Numbered from the stretch's first letter, positions 22,901-37,597 are shown. The stretch: DNA of 64,000 nt from Paracentrotus lividus (GCA_940671915.1 CALNVZ010001721.1:45535349-45599348), one strand, 5' to 3'. Numbers and translations are program-made. Notes: generated from the sequence alone by a model not told the origin.

Positions 22901-25900
22901 ATTTGTTAATTGCCATAATGTTAACTAATTGTGCCTCCTGTATTAATTCCTGTCTTATGATTTATATCATCATAATAAATGTTTATTTATTTATATTTTA
23001 TTTTTTATTTTTTGCTCAAATTCTTGTGACAAAATGCATGTTTTAAATCGTATCTTTAATAATGTCTTCTAATATTTCAGATTTGACGTCTCTGACAGTG
23101 GTGAAGCATATTAACCTCGTCCGTCATGCTAGTCTGTCAAGACAGCAGCAAGAACATCGGCGTAAAAAGCGCGACGGACTAGCTTCACACCATGACCGAC
23201 TAGCTGTAAAGCTAGTCCTGCTCAAAAGCTCGTCAGTCTGGGCATCACTACGACTAGCTTTTAGGCTAGTCCGTCAAACTAGTCGTCACGACGGATGAGC
23301 TTTAAAATTAGTCCGTCGTGACCGGGACGAGCATTAAAACTAGTCCGTCTTGACGACTAACTTGACGGACTAGCTTTCAGCTAGTCCGTAATAACCGGGT
23401 TGTGTTGAAGGAAAACTAGTCCGTCGTGACCGACTAGCTTTAAAGCTAGTCAGTCTGGGCATCACTAAGACTAGCTTTAAAGCTAGTCGGTCTACCCGTT
23501 TAGGTTTTCAGTGAAGGATGTTTTGGCTTGGCAATTTTCAATCTTCAATTACATGCTAATTGAATACCCTGTTACTAGAGAACCCAAGAACCCGGTCTAT
23601 TCTTACAGATTACTGGTGAATGCCCGGCTTAGCAACAGCAGTGGATAGAAAGTGGATAGGAGTACAATCGACATTATCAAACAAAGGTTGTTTTGGCCTG
23701 AGAATCTGAAAGCTTACTATAGGTACATAACATCAATCACGACAAGTATGCAATTCACAAATAGGTTCGAAATATTGTCCATTCATTAATTACAGGCTAA
23801 TTGAATACTTCGTTACTATAGGACCCAAGAACCGTCTATTGTTACAGATTGCTGGTGAATGCCCGGCTTAGCAACATCAGTGAATAGAAGGTGGACAATC
23901 GAATGAATAACATGCGAATTGCGAAAAGGACATTACTATTAGTTGCATTATCTGTATGTAAATTCCATTTAACGAGCAAACTGTAGGCCTACAGACGCAG
24001 TCTCGATCGCTACTCCGTAAAGCTTAAGATTTATAATGGCGATCTCCTTCGTGTGTGACATGATTGTGTGAGTACTATTTTTTAATTCCTTATGTTTCAG
24101 TTGACAGATAGCGTTATCTTTTTCACATAGATTAATGTTATACTCACCAACGCGAAAAATTATGTCTTGCTAAATCAATCTATAAATTTTGTGGATTTTA
24201 CAACGATAATAACAATCACATTAACTTATAAAATAAAATGTTAATTCTAATAATAAATATAGGCGCCACTTTTCTTTTAGATTACTACTTGTATCTGAAA
24301 GAAATATATTTTGGATTAGAGGCATGACTTTGGGATTTCTGAAGTGGCTCTGAAGAAGGATAAGCGTACGCAGAACATGCAAAAGCAGGTAGGCCTACAA
24401 CAAAAAGTAATGATGATGCAAGCCATTGGCGGCGACCCCTGGCCCCTGCCCAAATTATATGATAATTGCCATAAAGATGTTAACTGAATGTGCCTCCTGT
24501 ATTTATTCCCGCCTTCTGACTTATATCATCATAATATTTAAATTTTTTTTTTTAAATATTTTTTTTTTGCTCGAATTCTTGTGACAAAATACATGTTTTT
24601 TAATCGTTATCTTTCAAATGTCTTCTAATATTTCAGATTTGACGTCTCTGACAAGCTGGTGAAGCCATATTAAGCTAGCCGTCATGCTAGTCGGTCAAGA
24701 CAGAAGCAAGAACATCGCGGCAGAAAAGCGAGACGGACTAGCTTTTACACCATGACCGACTAGCTGTAAAGCTAGTCCTGCTCAAAAGCTCGTCAGTAGA
24801 GGCATCACTACGACTAGCTTTCATGCTAGTCCGTCAAACTAGTCGGTCACGACGGACTAGCTTTAAAATTAGTCTGTCGTGACCGACTAGCTTTAAAGCT
24901 AGTCTGTCATGACCGACTAGCTTTCTAGAAAGCTAGTCCGTCGTGACGGACTAGCATTAAAACTAGTCCGTCTTGACTGACTAACTTGACGGACTAGCTT
25001 TCAAGCTAGTCCGTAAAGACGGACGAGCTTTAAAGCTAGTCCATAAAAACCGGGTTGTCTTGAAGGAAAGCTAGTCCGTCGTGACCGACTAGCTTAAAAG
25101 CTAGTCAGTCTGGGCATCACTACGACTAGCTTTAAAGCTAGTCGGTCTACCCGTTTAGGTTTTCAGTGTAGGAAGGCAGCATCACTACGAAAATTAGACA
25201 AAAATGCTGTTTTACTCACAACATTGGAACCAGACTCTAATAATAAGGTCGCATAATCTTAGTTTAAAAAAAAAAGGTTGAATAAAAAGTTGAACTAATT
25301 ACAATATACCCACAAAAAAAAAGCAAAACATTGGTGGCAGATTTGCTATTAAGTTTTATGCAACATAATTTTTTTTTCGGATTTTGTTTGCCTAATGTGT
25401 AAGTGAAACGACACATAAAAAAAACATAATACAAAACAAACAAACAAGCAGACAAAAGTAAGCATAAAGGAACAATTAGAAACATGAAAAAGCAAAACAA
25501 AGAGAAAACGAAATTCCAATACATTTTCCTCTAAGAATCAGAAAAAGAAAAGAAAAAGAAAGAAAGAAAGAAAGAAGAAAAAGAAAATCATACCTGCGGA
25601 ATACCTGTATCCCAATAGTCGTCGGCGGCACACACAGAGCCCCAGACCCCGTCATGTAAGATCTCAACTCTTCCCTTGCTATAATTGACCATCCCTGTCT
25701 CGGATATGAGTCGTACCGGGTGGTTTTCAATCGTATCTGTATAGGGCATTCGAAAATTGCTTATTCGCTCACAGCGCTGGTGTGCAAAACCAATACCATA
25801 GGTCCCATGACTGAGCCCTGTGGTACTCTCTAACTTGGGTAGTAGATATCAGGCGCGGATCCAAGAAAACCGAATTGAATGTATTTCTCGGGCCCAATTG

Positions 25901-28900
25901 TCTGTGGACAAAAGCGGCTCCATTGTGTTTACGCATGGGCCCGGTAAATTCATTGTATGACGTCGGTCTGTGTCCGCCACTGGATATATATAAATTGCAG
26001 ATTTTTCGGTCGATTACTAAATTTAAAATTTAAAAATTTAAATTTTAAGTTGTGATTTAGGTTTATAATTATCTTATAATTTGTCTACTACTTTACTTAA
26101 TTAATATTTATTAAGTGATTCTTTATACTACCATTCCTATATTGTACTCTTTTAAGATTTGAAATAGGCCCAATGTAAAATATTGTGAAACCAAATGTTG
26201 TATTTTTTGTACAGATGTTTTATTCATCTTCTGGCAGCGAAACATGTTTTTTTTTTATGAATAAACCATTTTTGGAATTGAATTGAAATTGAATTTGATT
26301 TATTTTCTCGTCTAGATTAAGAATAAAAAATTATTGGGCTACCCCATAAGCTGCAATCATAGTGCTTTTAGTGTCATACCGATATTTCATGTCACCTCAA
26401 TTCTCTTGCATGTTGTTAATCTGAAGGTTTCTATAAATTGTATTTCCGCATCTTTCTAATTACTCAATAGGACAAGATTTTAATATTTATGAGTATATTA
26501 TGGTACTTACCATACGGTAAACAGATAACGTTGACCTCATTGCGAGATTCATCAGCAGCAAGATCACTAAGGACGTCATCACAAGAATTCAATGTACCAC
26601 ACCTCAAAACTTTCCCAGTTCCTACGCCAAAGGGAACTCCCCTGATAGGATAGCGTTTATTTAGGGACTCTTTAAATCCAAGCTTTTGACACAATTCGTC
26701 TTTTAAGTAATCCAATGCAAAGCTACTTTCGTATATGATAGATCCCCATTCTCCATCAAGAAATACTTCTACACGCCCTTGCTCAGATGCATTGCTGCCA
26801 ACCAATCGAAAATCCCAATCTGATGATAAAAGTAAGTCAATAAAATGTTACATTTTTAAAGATTTGTATGAAATAAATTAAAGCCTATACATTTGTTAAG
26901 GATGATTAGGAGGAAGACAGTTTTTTTTATTTCCGACGTCACACAGAAAGAGGTCACAGCAGAAACATGTTAAAAGTGTCAATTTAACAGTGTTAAAGGG
27001 GAAGTTCACCCTTGGTTTAAATTGGTTTTAGAAAATGCAGAAAAAAAATATAAGTGAAGGTTTGGAGAAAATCGACCAGCAAATAATGAAGTTATGAAAA
27101 TTCAAAGTTTTGATTCTGTGACGTCACGTGCGAGCAGTTCTCCTATGCGTTATGTAGTGTAAATTCCACAAAGTGTCATTTTTTCAAAAGAAAATTAATT
27201 ATGTCATCTGTGCGGTCGATATATCATTAAACATATGTTCATATAAATGCCTCTATCAAATTGACCCATTTCTTTATCAAGAACCATGAAAAAAAAATTA
27301 TGGAATTTATATAGAAAACAAATGGGAGAGCTGCTCACACCTGACGTCACAGAATCAAAACTTTACATATTCATAACTTCGCTATTTTTGGTCGACTTTC
27401 TTCAAACTTTTACATATATTTTTCGTTTATATTTCTGCATTTTTTTAAACCAATAAAATTCCAGGGTGAGATTCCCCTTTAAAAAGTGCCAAGTTAACAA
27501 TGTGAAACACTGCTCACACTGTTAAAAAGTGCCAGGTTAACAGTGTGAAACACTGCTCCCACTGTTAAAAAGTGCTAAGTTAACAGTGTGGAAACACTGC
27601 TCATACTGTTAAAAAGTGACAAGTTAAGTGTGAAATACTGCTCACGCTGTTAAACGGGCCAATTTAACAGTGTGAAATACTACTCATTCTATTAAATAGG
27701 GTCAATTTAACAGTGTGAAATACTGCTAACACTGTTAAAAAGGGCCAATTAAACAGTGTGAAACACTACTCACACCGTTAAAAAGGGCCAATTCAACACT
27801 GTGCTTCACACTGTGTGGACCACAATGTGAAGGATACTTAGTCGACACTGTGTTCTTTCCAGAGGGGTATTCTTCTACGTTGTCTAGAGTTGTGCTGTGG
27901 CACTGAATAGTACTGATTTTGAAACGAGAATGCAACGACGCTGCATTGCACGCTTCTCTATGAATATTCAGTGAAGCGCGTGTCTAAAAATACAAATCCA
28001 GTCTGCGATAGCGTCATAGCAGATTGGATATGTACAAAATTTGTAAAGAATTGTAAACTAGGGGTATAGGTGGTTTAAAATGTGATATGGCTGTGCCAGT
28101 TTTTGTTCAAGGTAGCTAATTTGTCATTTTCCTCGTTACCTTGAAGCTAAAAGTTGTCCAATTTCGTTAAAATAAAGCTGCATTATTAAACATCAATCAT
28201 TTTTTGAGTGATTGCATATTTATCAACAAAATTGACACTTTCCTGAGATTTACGAGTAGAGTCAGCGCCAAAAGTTCAAGAGTTGGCTGTGTTTAAATTT
28301 AGATTAGAAAATTAGATTAATTCACCTGATAGACACAAAATGAAAATCAGCCTTAATAATGACTTAATGCGCCCTTACTCAAAAAACATTGATAGACTCA
28401 TTCGTTCTTAAAATAATTGGAATTGCAAAGTATGTACAGATAGAAACAAGTAGCAAAAGAAACATGCAAAACGAGGGGAAGTTGAAGTGACACAGAACTG
28501 TAGTCTTGAATGCAGCCTGCAAGACGGGAACAGAAGTAGAGAGACACATATGTGACCTTAAAACACGATGCAAGACAAGACATAAGAAAAAAACAAGAGA
28601 AAATATAATGCTTATAAGACCATGAAAAATAGAGTGACATAGAACCTACAAGACATAAGTACCTTTGCGGTTGACATGTGACCTGAACTATGTCATCTGG
28701 ATGACAAACATAACCATCTTCAATTGCCTCTGCTTGACATTCTTCCAGTGATGTCTCAGTCCCCGAGCAGGTGTAGTTATAGTTCTGAAAACTGTAAGGA
28801 AATCTGTAGATATCAATGAACAGGATGCAAAGTAAAAGTTGAAATCTGTGTGTAAAATACAAAATGATCGAAGCCACATTATCTTTCAAGAAGTCATTAA

Positions 28901-31900
28901 GAGTGGAATTGAATTGTCAAAATGCAGACGGAAAAGGATACCATTTGTCGTTTTTGTCGATCACCCATAATCCAACTCGATGTATATAATGATAGCTTAT
29001 GATTAAGTTATCCTTCTATTAGACTAGTCTTCAAAATATCTGTTATATTCCATAAAAATTGCTCTAGTGACAATTGCTTCCCTCTCAATACACTGATCGA
29101 ATGACTAAGTTTAACTCTAGACTTTAACACTTTCCCCTACCCTAAAGCTATACTTAACATAACATCCCAGAAAGCAAAGTTACGTTGGCCTTACATCGGC
29201 ATGGCCGTGGCTATTAGTTGGCCAACGGTATTCTTGCCGTTACTGGGCCAACGTTGGCACGTTGGCACAACGTGGCATGTTGCGGCGACCATATGCCGAC
29301 GTTGGATCAACGTTAAGTTGAATACAAACGTGCGACGTCGCCACACTCAAATTGCGAACGTTGGCAAACATTGGTTCAACGTTGGCTTCGCGACCGCCGC
29401 ACGTGCAACGTTGGCCCAACGGCAAGAATAACGTTTGCCCAACGTAATAGCCACGACCATTGCCGACGATGACCCAACGTAACCTTGCTATCTGAGATAA
29501 AACCCTATTGCAACCGCCTCAAGCAAAGGCATATCTCATAAAACGAAATAAAGCCTGAGAAATTGTCGGCTGAGCATATTTTGTAACATTTTGTGAATAT
29601 AGACCATCATATTCTTAGAGAATATGATTTTTTTCCGTATTGAGATCATTTACCTTTCTGTGGTTAGTCTCAGGCTCACTGAAGTTGAACTTTTACCCGT
29701 CTCATAACCATGCATTCGACATGCAACCATGGCCTCCTTGTCGCTCCAATCTGGATCGCAGATAAGAGCTGGTAGACCGTTGATCTTGTATTCCAGCACG
29801 CCTTCTGACGTTGATGATCCGCCAATGAGCGGTACAATATTTTCAGTAGCTAAATTAAAAGAAGGCATATAGTGTAATTCGATTTGATTAAGAATGGCCA
29901 GATATCTTTTTACTAAGCGTGTCAAACAGTTAGATTTTACTCTCTAGGAAATAGTGCCTGTACTTTTGCACCATTCTTGCTCACGATGCATGGTAGTCAC
30001 GACAACATGTTTAGATATTTCCGCAAAATGCAAGGTAATGTTTATGATTTAATATAAAGTATGTGGATACGACAATACAATCCCTGGTTGTCTAAATACA
30101 TTTTTGCTAAGCTTCGGCTTTGACTTAAGGGAACTGGTTGTAGCCTGCTTTACCTTCTCTCTTCCATGAGTTAGCTGACTGATAATTTATTTTTTAGCTT
30201 AGCCTAAGCCAATCCCAGCCCGGCAAAAATATCTTTAGATCATCTAGATTACGTCGGACTTTCGCCTCTGTTAGGGTTGCATGTTGTTCTAATGATGTTA
30301 GTGGACTACCAATAAGTCATTGGTTGAAGTCAGACATTTTGATTCAATTTCGAGTATGGAATTTTATATTATTATGGAATTATCAGTGGTCTGATGGCGT
30401 TCACAGTGGCGGATCCAGGATTTAGGATGGGGGGGGGGGGGGTGCGCCGCCGCGGATTTTTCGATTTTAACATGACTTTTGTCACAGTCAATGGGTGGTT
30501 TCAAATCATACGGGGGCATCCCCTGCTCCCCCGCCTGGATCCGCCACTGCGATCATGACGAACATCGGATCGACCTTTAGGACTATAATACCTGAGCATG
30601 CAACACCAGCTACGGAGTCACAGTTATCTGCATCCTCTATATCCATGAGGTCAATGGTACAGTCAGCCAAGTTGGAAACCGTTTCAGGACAATCAAGACG
30701 TGTGATCACCTGATCAGATTCCCGACACCTTCCATGAAGAAGATCTGAATAGCCCCCATATCGTAACCGAGTTTCTTGCAAACGACGTTCGCGCGAGGTT
30801 GATGTCCTAGCTTTGAGCACACATCGAAAGATACTGACTAGGTTCTGATATGGAAATTTCAACACGACCGATTTCAGGTATAGGTGATTCATTGACGATC
30901 CTCACGTCTGCTCCATATGAGAAATAAGGGGGAAATTAACTAAAGGTGTTAAAGATCTACTCTACACTCTATAAAAATGTATCTCTAATTGATTCTGCTT
31001 GTGACATAGATAGAGCCTTGCTTTTTCCAAACCTCCTTATCATAGAGTTTTGCCCATTCCGTTTCCCACCAGCAGGCCAACAGACGTGTGGATGTCCAGT
31101 TCAAGCCTTCCAAAAGCCCTAAAGAATCCCTCACATGAGTCATAATGAGCGATGGCCCACGTGACATGCCTGAGCAGTCTTAGGATAGACAGGGCACTCA
31201 TTGGTTTTTATGGAAAAGTGGGGATACAACGAAGATGGACAAAACTGTGTGTGAGTGAGGGGAGGGGGAACAGATCATAGAACACCTACTGGTGTTCCCC
31301 GATCTAATTGAACCATGGACCCTATGAAGACCTAGAAAGGTTTTAACCCCAGAGGAAAGCCATGTGTCCAACATTAAACCGAAAAAGAAGTAAGAAGAAG
31401 CCTTTAAAAAAATACACAAAGATGACCGTCCCAACAATAACCCAAATTTTGAAAGTGGTGTAAAAAAGTATTTTGCCTCCCTTAAAGGTAGTGTCAGCCT
31501 TTTGCAGCAAAAATATTAAATTTCTTGTTTTTAGAGATATAGAGATATCCCAATGACTATATCTTCCCACACATGATTAAGCTCAAATGTGTATGTTTCA
31601 TATATATGCGATTATCAAAATTATTCCTATTTTTTCGAACCTCGAAAATATACCGTACGTGCGAACCGCTGACCGTTAGCGCAGGAATAATGCCGCTGAT
31701 GCGCCGTGTGTATATTATATAATATTGACTGGCCTTGAGGGAGATACCGCAGATATTTCCCAAACAAGTCTCATATTGCCTCGAGTCGTAGACGAGGGCA
31801 ATATGGGTTTGTGAGGGACATATAGGAGGTATCTCCCGAAGTAAAGCCAGTCAATATTATTATTATTACCTGTTACCTCAATTAGCCCCATTTTAAAAGA

Positions 31901-34900
31901 AATAAAATAAAAGTTTACTTGATTTAAACTAGGCATTTGTCGTGGATTTATTTTTTCTTTCTTTTCTTGTTTTCTGATCTTCAGCATTCTGAGTTGAACA
32001 TTGTGACGCAATAATGCTTCTGTGCGTATCTATTTTCTTACTCTTTGTTAAACGCGCATCATCTACTTACAATTACGCGTAGGACCCCCGACCAGACAAA
32101 TATGGATATTAAGGACCGCGTTTTTGTACACAAACCCATAGGGAATCACGGAAGAGGGGAGTATGAATATTACGCCCGTTGTTGTACAACTTATCCATTG
32201 TGACGTATTTTTTGTTGACCGGATCAATTAGGCAGACAAAATACGCGATATTCTGTCTCCAAAATGCCTCATACAGGTAATAATGCTGTGTACGGTCCGT
32301 GCTGCACGCGCTGTAGTATCAACGATGTTGATGGAGGAGCTGGTCAAGATTGGTAGTCAGATTTTCGTTTCGTATTACTGATCTAGGCAACCTATGACAG
32401 TAGATGAAATAGACAGTATAGGTCGATCATATTCTACAGTTATGCCAAGTTGCATTAGTTTTCGCATTTGTGCAAAAGGCGCGCGGCTGATACTACCTTT
32501 AACTTAAAAATCAAGAAAGAAGGAAGAAAAAAAACCTGGCTCTTGGAGTTCTGCATATGGCTCCAGCTCGATCATTTGTTGCTGTACAGAGGCCCTGGTA
32601 AGCCCACTGAGGTGAATTCACATTCTGTGTAGAAGGTTTCCTCGCCTGAGCAAAGTTGGGTTGTTTAGGATAACTTCTCGAAAAAAGGCGATGTTTTGAC
32701 GGTAAGTAACATTCCTTATCACAATTCTTATAGCCCCAAGTGGCGCAGGCTATGTGTCGGCTGTCCATATTCCAACCGTCCCCGGAGCAATTGATCCATA
32801 ATCTCCTCCAACGACGACATTACGAGACCTTTATACGATCTTAGGGGTCATTATCTGAAATTGAAGAGAGAATGAAACAGAAATTTAGGTAGTGGACTAC
32901 CATGGTCAACCCAGAGGGGGGGGGGGGGGGTGGAAGGGTGGCACTTAATACAATATGGGACAGTATGAGTTGAATTCAAATTGCACCATTTAGCATAAAT
33001 TCGTGGCGAAAAATAAAGGACGATGGGCGTTTTACTACAGCATTTCGATCTCTTGAATATATTGTCTAAAATGAGCCCTACTTATAAAATGACCCGGAAA
33101 TAATGTTCGTTTAACCAATTTTGCCATCTTTTTGATTTCACAAAATAATGGGAAGGCGAAGTGTAAGCAAAAACTTTGCTGTGAAAATCCCCTGAAAGCA
33201 ATCAAATTGAAAGCACACTTGGACCCACTTTTCCCTTGAATAAAACATGCGAAAACGAATTTTTCTTATAAAAGACTGACCAAATAACATAATAACATAA
33301 CAAGAGCATTATTATTATTAAGCACTTTTTGCCGGGGTCCAATTTTTTTGTCCTTGAATCAATCATGCGATCATGAATGGTAAGCAGAAATTATACTATT
33401 TAGATGACATAAAAGCAGAACATTTTAAATAATTTGGGCTCCATTTCCCGCTAAATAAAATATGCGTGTGCAAACCACAATTCTGACAAAATAATTGTAT
33501 CAAAACAAATAATATTCAAGCTCATTCTAATCCGAATTCTTGTTTTAATTTTTTCGATATAATTATGTGAGCGCGCAACGCGAGCAGAAATTCTGACACA
33601 TTGAAAAAGACGTGAAAGCAGGCGTTAAGTGTGAAAGCAATTTGGGGTAATCCATTTTCCATTACCAAAACATGCAAGCGTGAAGCACGAGCTGAAATTT
33701 TGACTAAATGATTGAACCTGAATACAAAGCTGTTATAAAATCACTTTCAGCCCGAATTCTTTTTATTTATTTATTTTTTTTTTTCCTTTATAAGACATGC
33801 CAGGGCGAAGCTCAAATGTTTGTTTTTTTGTTTTTTTTTGTTTGTTTTTTTGTTTACATATTACTAGCGAAAACCGCCGAAGTTTTATCAGGCCATTTTT
33901 AAAAATAAAATAAAAAAATTTAAAAATTAAAAAATCAACATTAGGACTCTGCTACCTGGGGTTGCTTTTGGAGCAGAATAATTTTATTTGGGGGCAGAAT
34001 CTTCCTAAAGCCTGAAGGGCCGAAATACAGTGGTGATATGAAAAGTAGTTTCAAAGACGCCTAATATATTTCCTTTTTGGGAGTTCAAATAAAAAAAACA
34101 AACAAATGTTTGTTGGTCCCGTTACGACCCATTTCGCTGCAAGCTATACCTGGGGCACATGAAACACTGATCTCGCCATCCTGACAACTCTCTGGTGTCC
34201 AGTCTTCCATCTGCGCACAGTTGTCCAACCTTTCTTCATCTCCTGTACAGTTTAAACCTCCAGCCACGTACGGTCCTTCCCCGGGATCAGATGTGAAAGG
34301 AGAATCTGATCGCTGACCAAACTCATGTCCTAGCTGCAGGCAAGCCACGTATGTTTCGTCTGGTCCCCAACCCTCAGCACAGACTTTACCCCACGCGCCC
34401 TCAGAAAACATCTCTAGTTTCCCCTGACCGTACATATTACCTCCTGATAGCCTGATAGAATCTGAAAAGGAAAAAAAAATCAGTCATTGTCAAACGATGG
34501 TGGCAATGCGTTTTCAGCAACACTCCAAAGCCCGACCAGAAAACAAAAAATATTTAGTTTTATTCCCGATAGTATTTCGTATGCTACACTTAAATAAAGT
34601 TTCACCGACCTTTAGTAGTGTCATATACTTAGTATATATAAAAACAATAATAAAGCATATAGGTATAGAAACTAACTTGTGTCGGTGCATGCTATTCCAA
34701 TGTCTTCAATATGTTCGCAAGGCGTCTTTAACACCCCCGTTGAGCAAGCAAACAGATCATCCTCAGTTCCCTCGCAGAGCACATTCTGAAGGTGGATCGG
34801 TCCAGATCCGATGCCGAACTTGTCCCCTTTGAAGAAGACACGGTCAGCGCCGTCGTACCCTAACTGTTTACACACCACGTTCGCCTGAGTTAAAGACCAC

Positions 34901-37550
34901 AGGTTGTTGCATACCGTGCCCCATTCGCCGGAAACAAAGACCTCCAAACGTCCCTCAGAGGTTCTAGAACCATTGACCAATCTTACTGACAAGACTGAAT
35001 CTTCATCAGGTGCTGATGGCCAAAAATAATATGAGAAAATTCATTAAAGTTGAAGTCGACCCTAACTTAAAGGAGGAGTCCGGGCTGAAATGAAAAAGTT
35101 TTTTAAAGTAAAGTAAAATTAACAGGGACAACACAGAAATATTAATCAAAATCGGATGAAAACAACAAAGTTATGCATTTTTTATGTATTGAATTTTCTT
35201 CGTAAAACAGTTCTTGGCATTGTCTCATTGTCTCATTTGAATATTTGAATATTCAAATGAGCAAAATGATGATGTCACAGTCCCCCTACTTCTTGTGTAT
35301 TTTATTATACGAAATCCTATTTTTCTCATTTTTTTCATATTGCGTTAACAGAAAATCGTTCCTTCATACTGAAATAAGTAAAAGCACTTGTGACCTTGAA
35401 CATTCCACAAGGATTAATCCTGTTTTTATGTCCTTGGGGCAGAAAATCTTGATAACCTTTGGTATTTCATACAATAAAATACAAAGAAAGTAGGGGGACT
35501 GAGACATCATCAGTTTGTCAATTTGAAGATGGCAAAAACTGTTTCCTAAAAAAAATTCAAAACCTAAGAAAATTCATAACTTTGCTATTTCTTATCCGAT
35601 TTTGATGAAATTTTCAGTGTTGTGCCTTTTAGATTTTACTTTATTTTTCCAATAATGCAAAATCCAGCCCGGAGGAGTCCTTTAAGTGTTTTTCTGCAGA
35701 CTTTCAAGAAAAATCAGAAAATGTGAGAAAAGTTCGGCATACACAGTTTATATTAATGAATAGGCCAACAAGTGGGAAATATTTTATACTCAAATATATA
35801 TATAGTATATTATTAGTCCCAGCCTGATGTGAAATGCATCGTGAATTATAACGAGGTTGGTATCGGATGGTAAAATTTTTGACCATAAAACCACTTGAAC
35901 CCAGTTGATCGGATCATTTGACCTGGAATCTGGGTCAATCGGAAAAAATTGATCGAAAATCGAGATCGTACGTTAGCACGGAAAGGGCCCCCATGTATTA
36001 ATTAAAATATTTCTGTCTTTCATCTTATGCTGCTAAAGTTTCAATCTGGATTCATAAAATTCATAATTTTCATGAGGCCCTACTTCAATTGAATGTTCTT
36101 TGTCGAAACTAATTCGTAGATATTTTTATCGGGATACAAGTTTCGAACAAGTAAAAAGTCACGATGAATGTACATTTGTTTAAATCCTATTCCTTCTGTG
36201 ACTGGACTTTGCATTAAAAAAACTTATTGCACGATAAAATAATTTGATCTATAGACTATACACGAATTCCACAGTTTGTGTGTACTTATTTTCAAATGTT
36301 TATGATATTAAAGAAAACAAATAATCGCAAATAAATTTGCTGCCCTTCAAATGCACAATATTTTTCAATTCAAGATGTTACATAATATTCTATATACAAA
36401 TGATCGATTGTATCATGGTCATTTGAAACAAGATATCATTCTGTAATTCAGATATTAAATATCCTATTCATTATCTTTTTTTAATTAATCTGATATTACA
36501 TCAAAGTTTAGGCAAGAATATGTTAAAAGATTTCGAGACATATATATTTTAATCAAAATTAGATGATGTTAATGAGAAAAGAATGATGGTAGGCTTCAAT
36601 AAGGACTGTAAAGTTCGACATGTAATGTAATTGAACCATGTGATCTTGTTGGAGTAAAGATACACTTATGTGATACAAAAGTACCGAAACAAGACGCTTG
36701 ATATCGATGGCCTAATATAATTTATCCCTCATATAAGATATATCTAGGATACAAGAAAAAACATTTAATCTTAACAAATTGTTTATGAGAAATAGTCCCC
36801 ACTTAAAGGTAGTGTCATCCTTTTGCAGGCAAAAATATTACATTTCTAGTTTTTGAGAGGATATAGTAGTTTATCAATGACTATATCTTCCCACAACATG
36901 ATTAAGCTCAAATGTGTATGTTTGTCATTATATTGCGATTATCAAAATTCATTCCTATTTTTTCGAACCTCGAAAAATATACCGTACGGTGCGAACCGTT
37001 CACTGTTAGCGCAGAGAATAATGCACGCTGATGCGCCATGTGTATATTGCTGTGTGTGGTCCGTGCTGCACGCGCTGTAATATCAACGATGTTGATGGAG
37101 AGCTGGTCTAGATTGGTAGTCAGATTTTCGTTTCATATTACTGATCTAGGCAACCTATGACAGTAAGATTAAATAGACAGTAGGCCTATAGGTTGATCAT
37201 ATTCTAATGTTATGCCAAGTTGCATTAGTTTTCGCAATTTGAAAAAGGATGACACTACCTTTAGAGATCTCATTTGAAATGATTTGTAATATAAGTACCT
37301 TAATCACCTCATATTTCTCTGTGCATTATGTATACATTTAAAAAAAATTATATTGTAATGGTTTGATTGTTTTATTACATTGTAGTCTGATTTACTTTTA
37401 TCGTTTAGATTGGAATTAATAATGTACATGTATAAATCAAAAGAGTGTACAATAAACCAAAATCAGAAATAATCGACCAATATCATGCACAACGTATATT
37501 TTTAACGATTTTGTTTTCATAATTTTTTATGTTTGTCATTGACCTTTCGT

Positions 37551-37597
<47 letters not shown>

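Larger units (their letters stand above)
20054..25168. mobile_element. CACTG element, copy B (outer), interrupted
   Basis: Starts CACTGAAAACCTAA at 20054 and ends TTTTCAGTG at 25168, flanked by TA on both sides (2-bp duplication). A second copy of the same family is inserted at 20423-23513. Net length is about 2.02 kb. Subterminal arrays of GACTAGCTTTAAAGCTAGTC and variants lie at 20080-20260 and 24670-25155. It occupies most of the last SRCR intron. Confidence 0.75.

Noticed and set aside
20054..25168. CRISPR-like array of regularly spaced palindromes
   Set aside because: Animal nuclear DNA; spacers are themselves repetitive and the array lies within transposon ends with inverted termini.
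29201..29431. Opposed frames in the CCAACGTTGG region
   Set aside because: Both follow from the palindromic repeat; no protein family.
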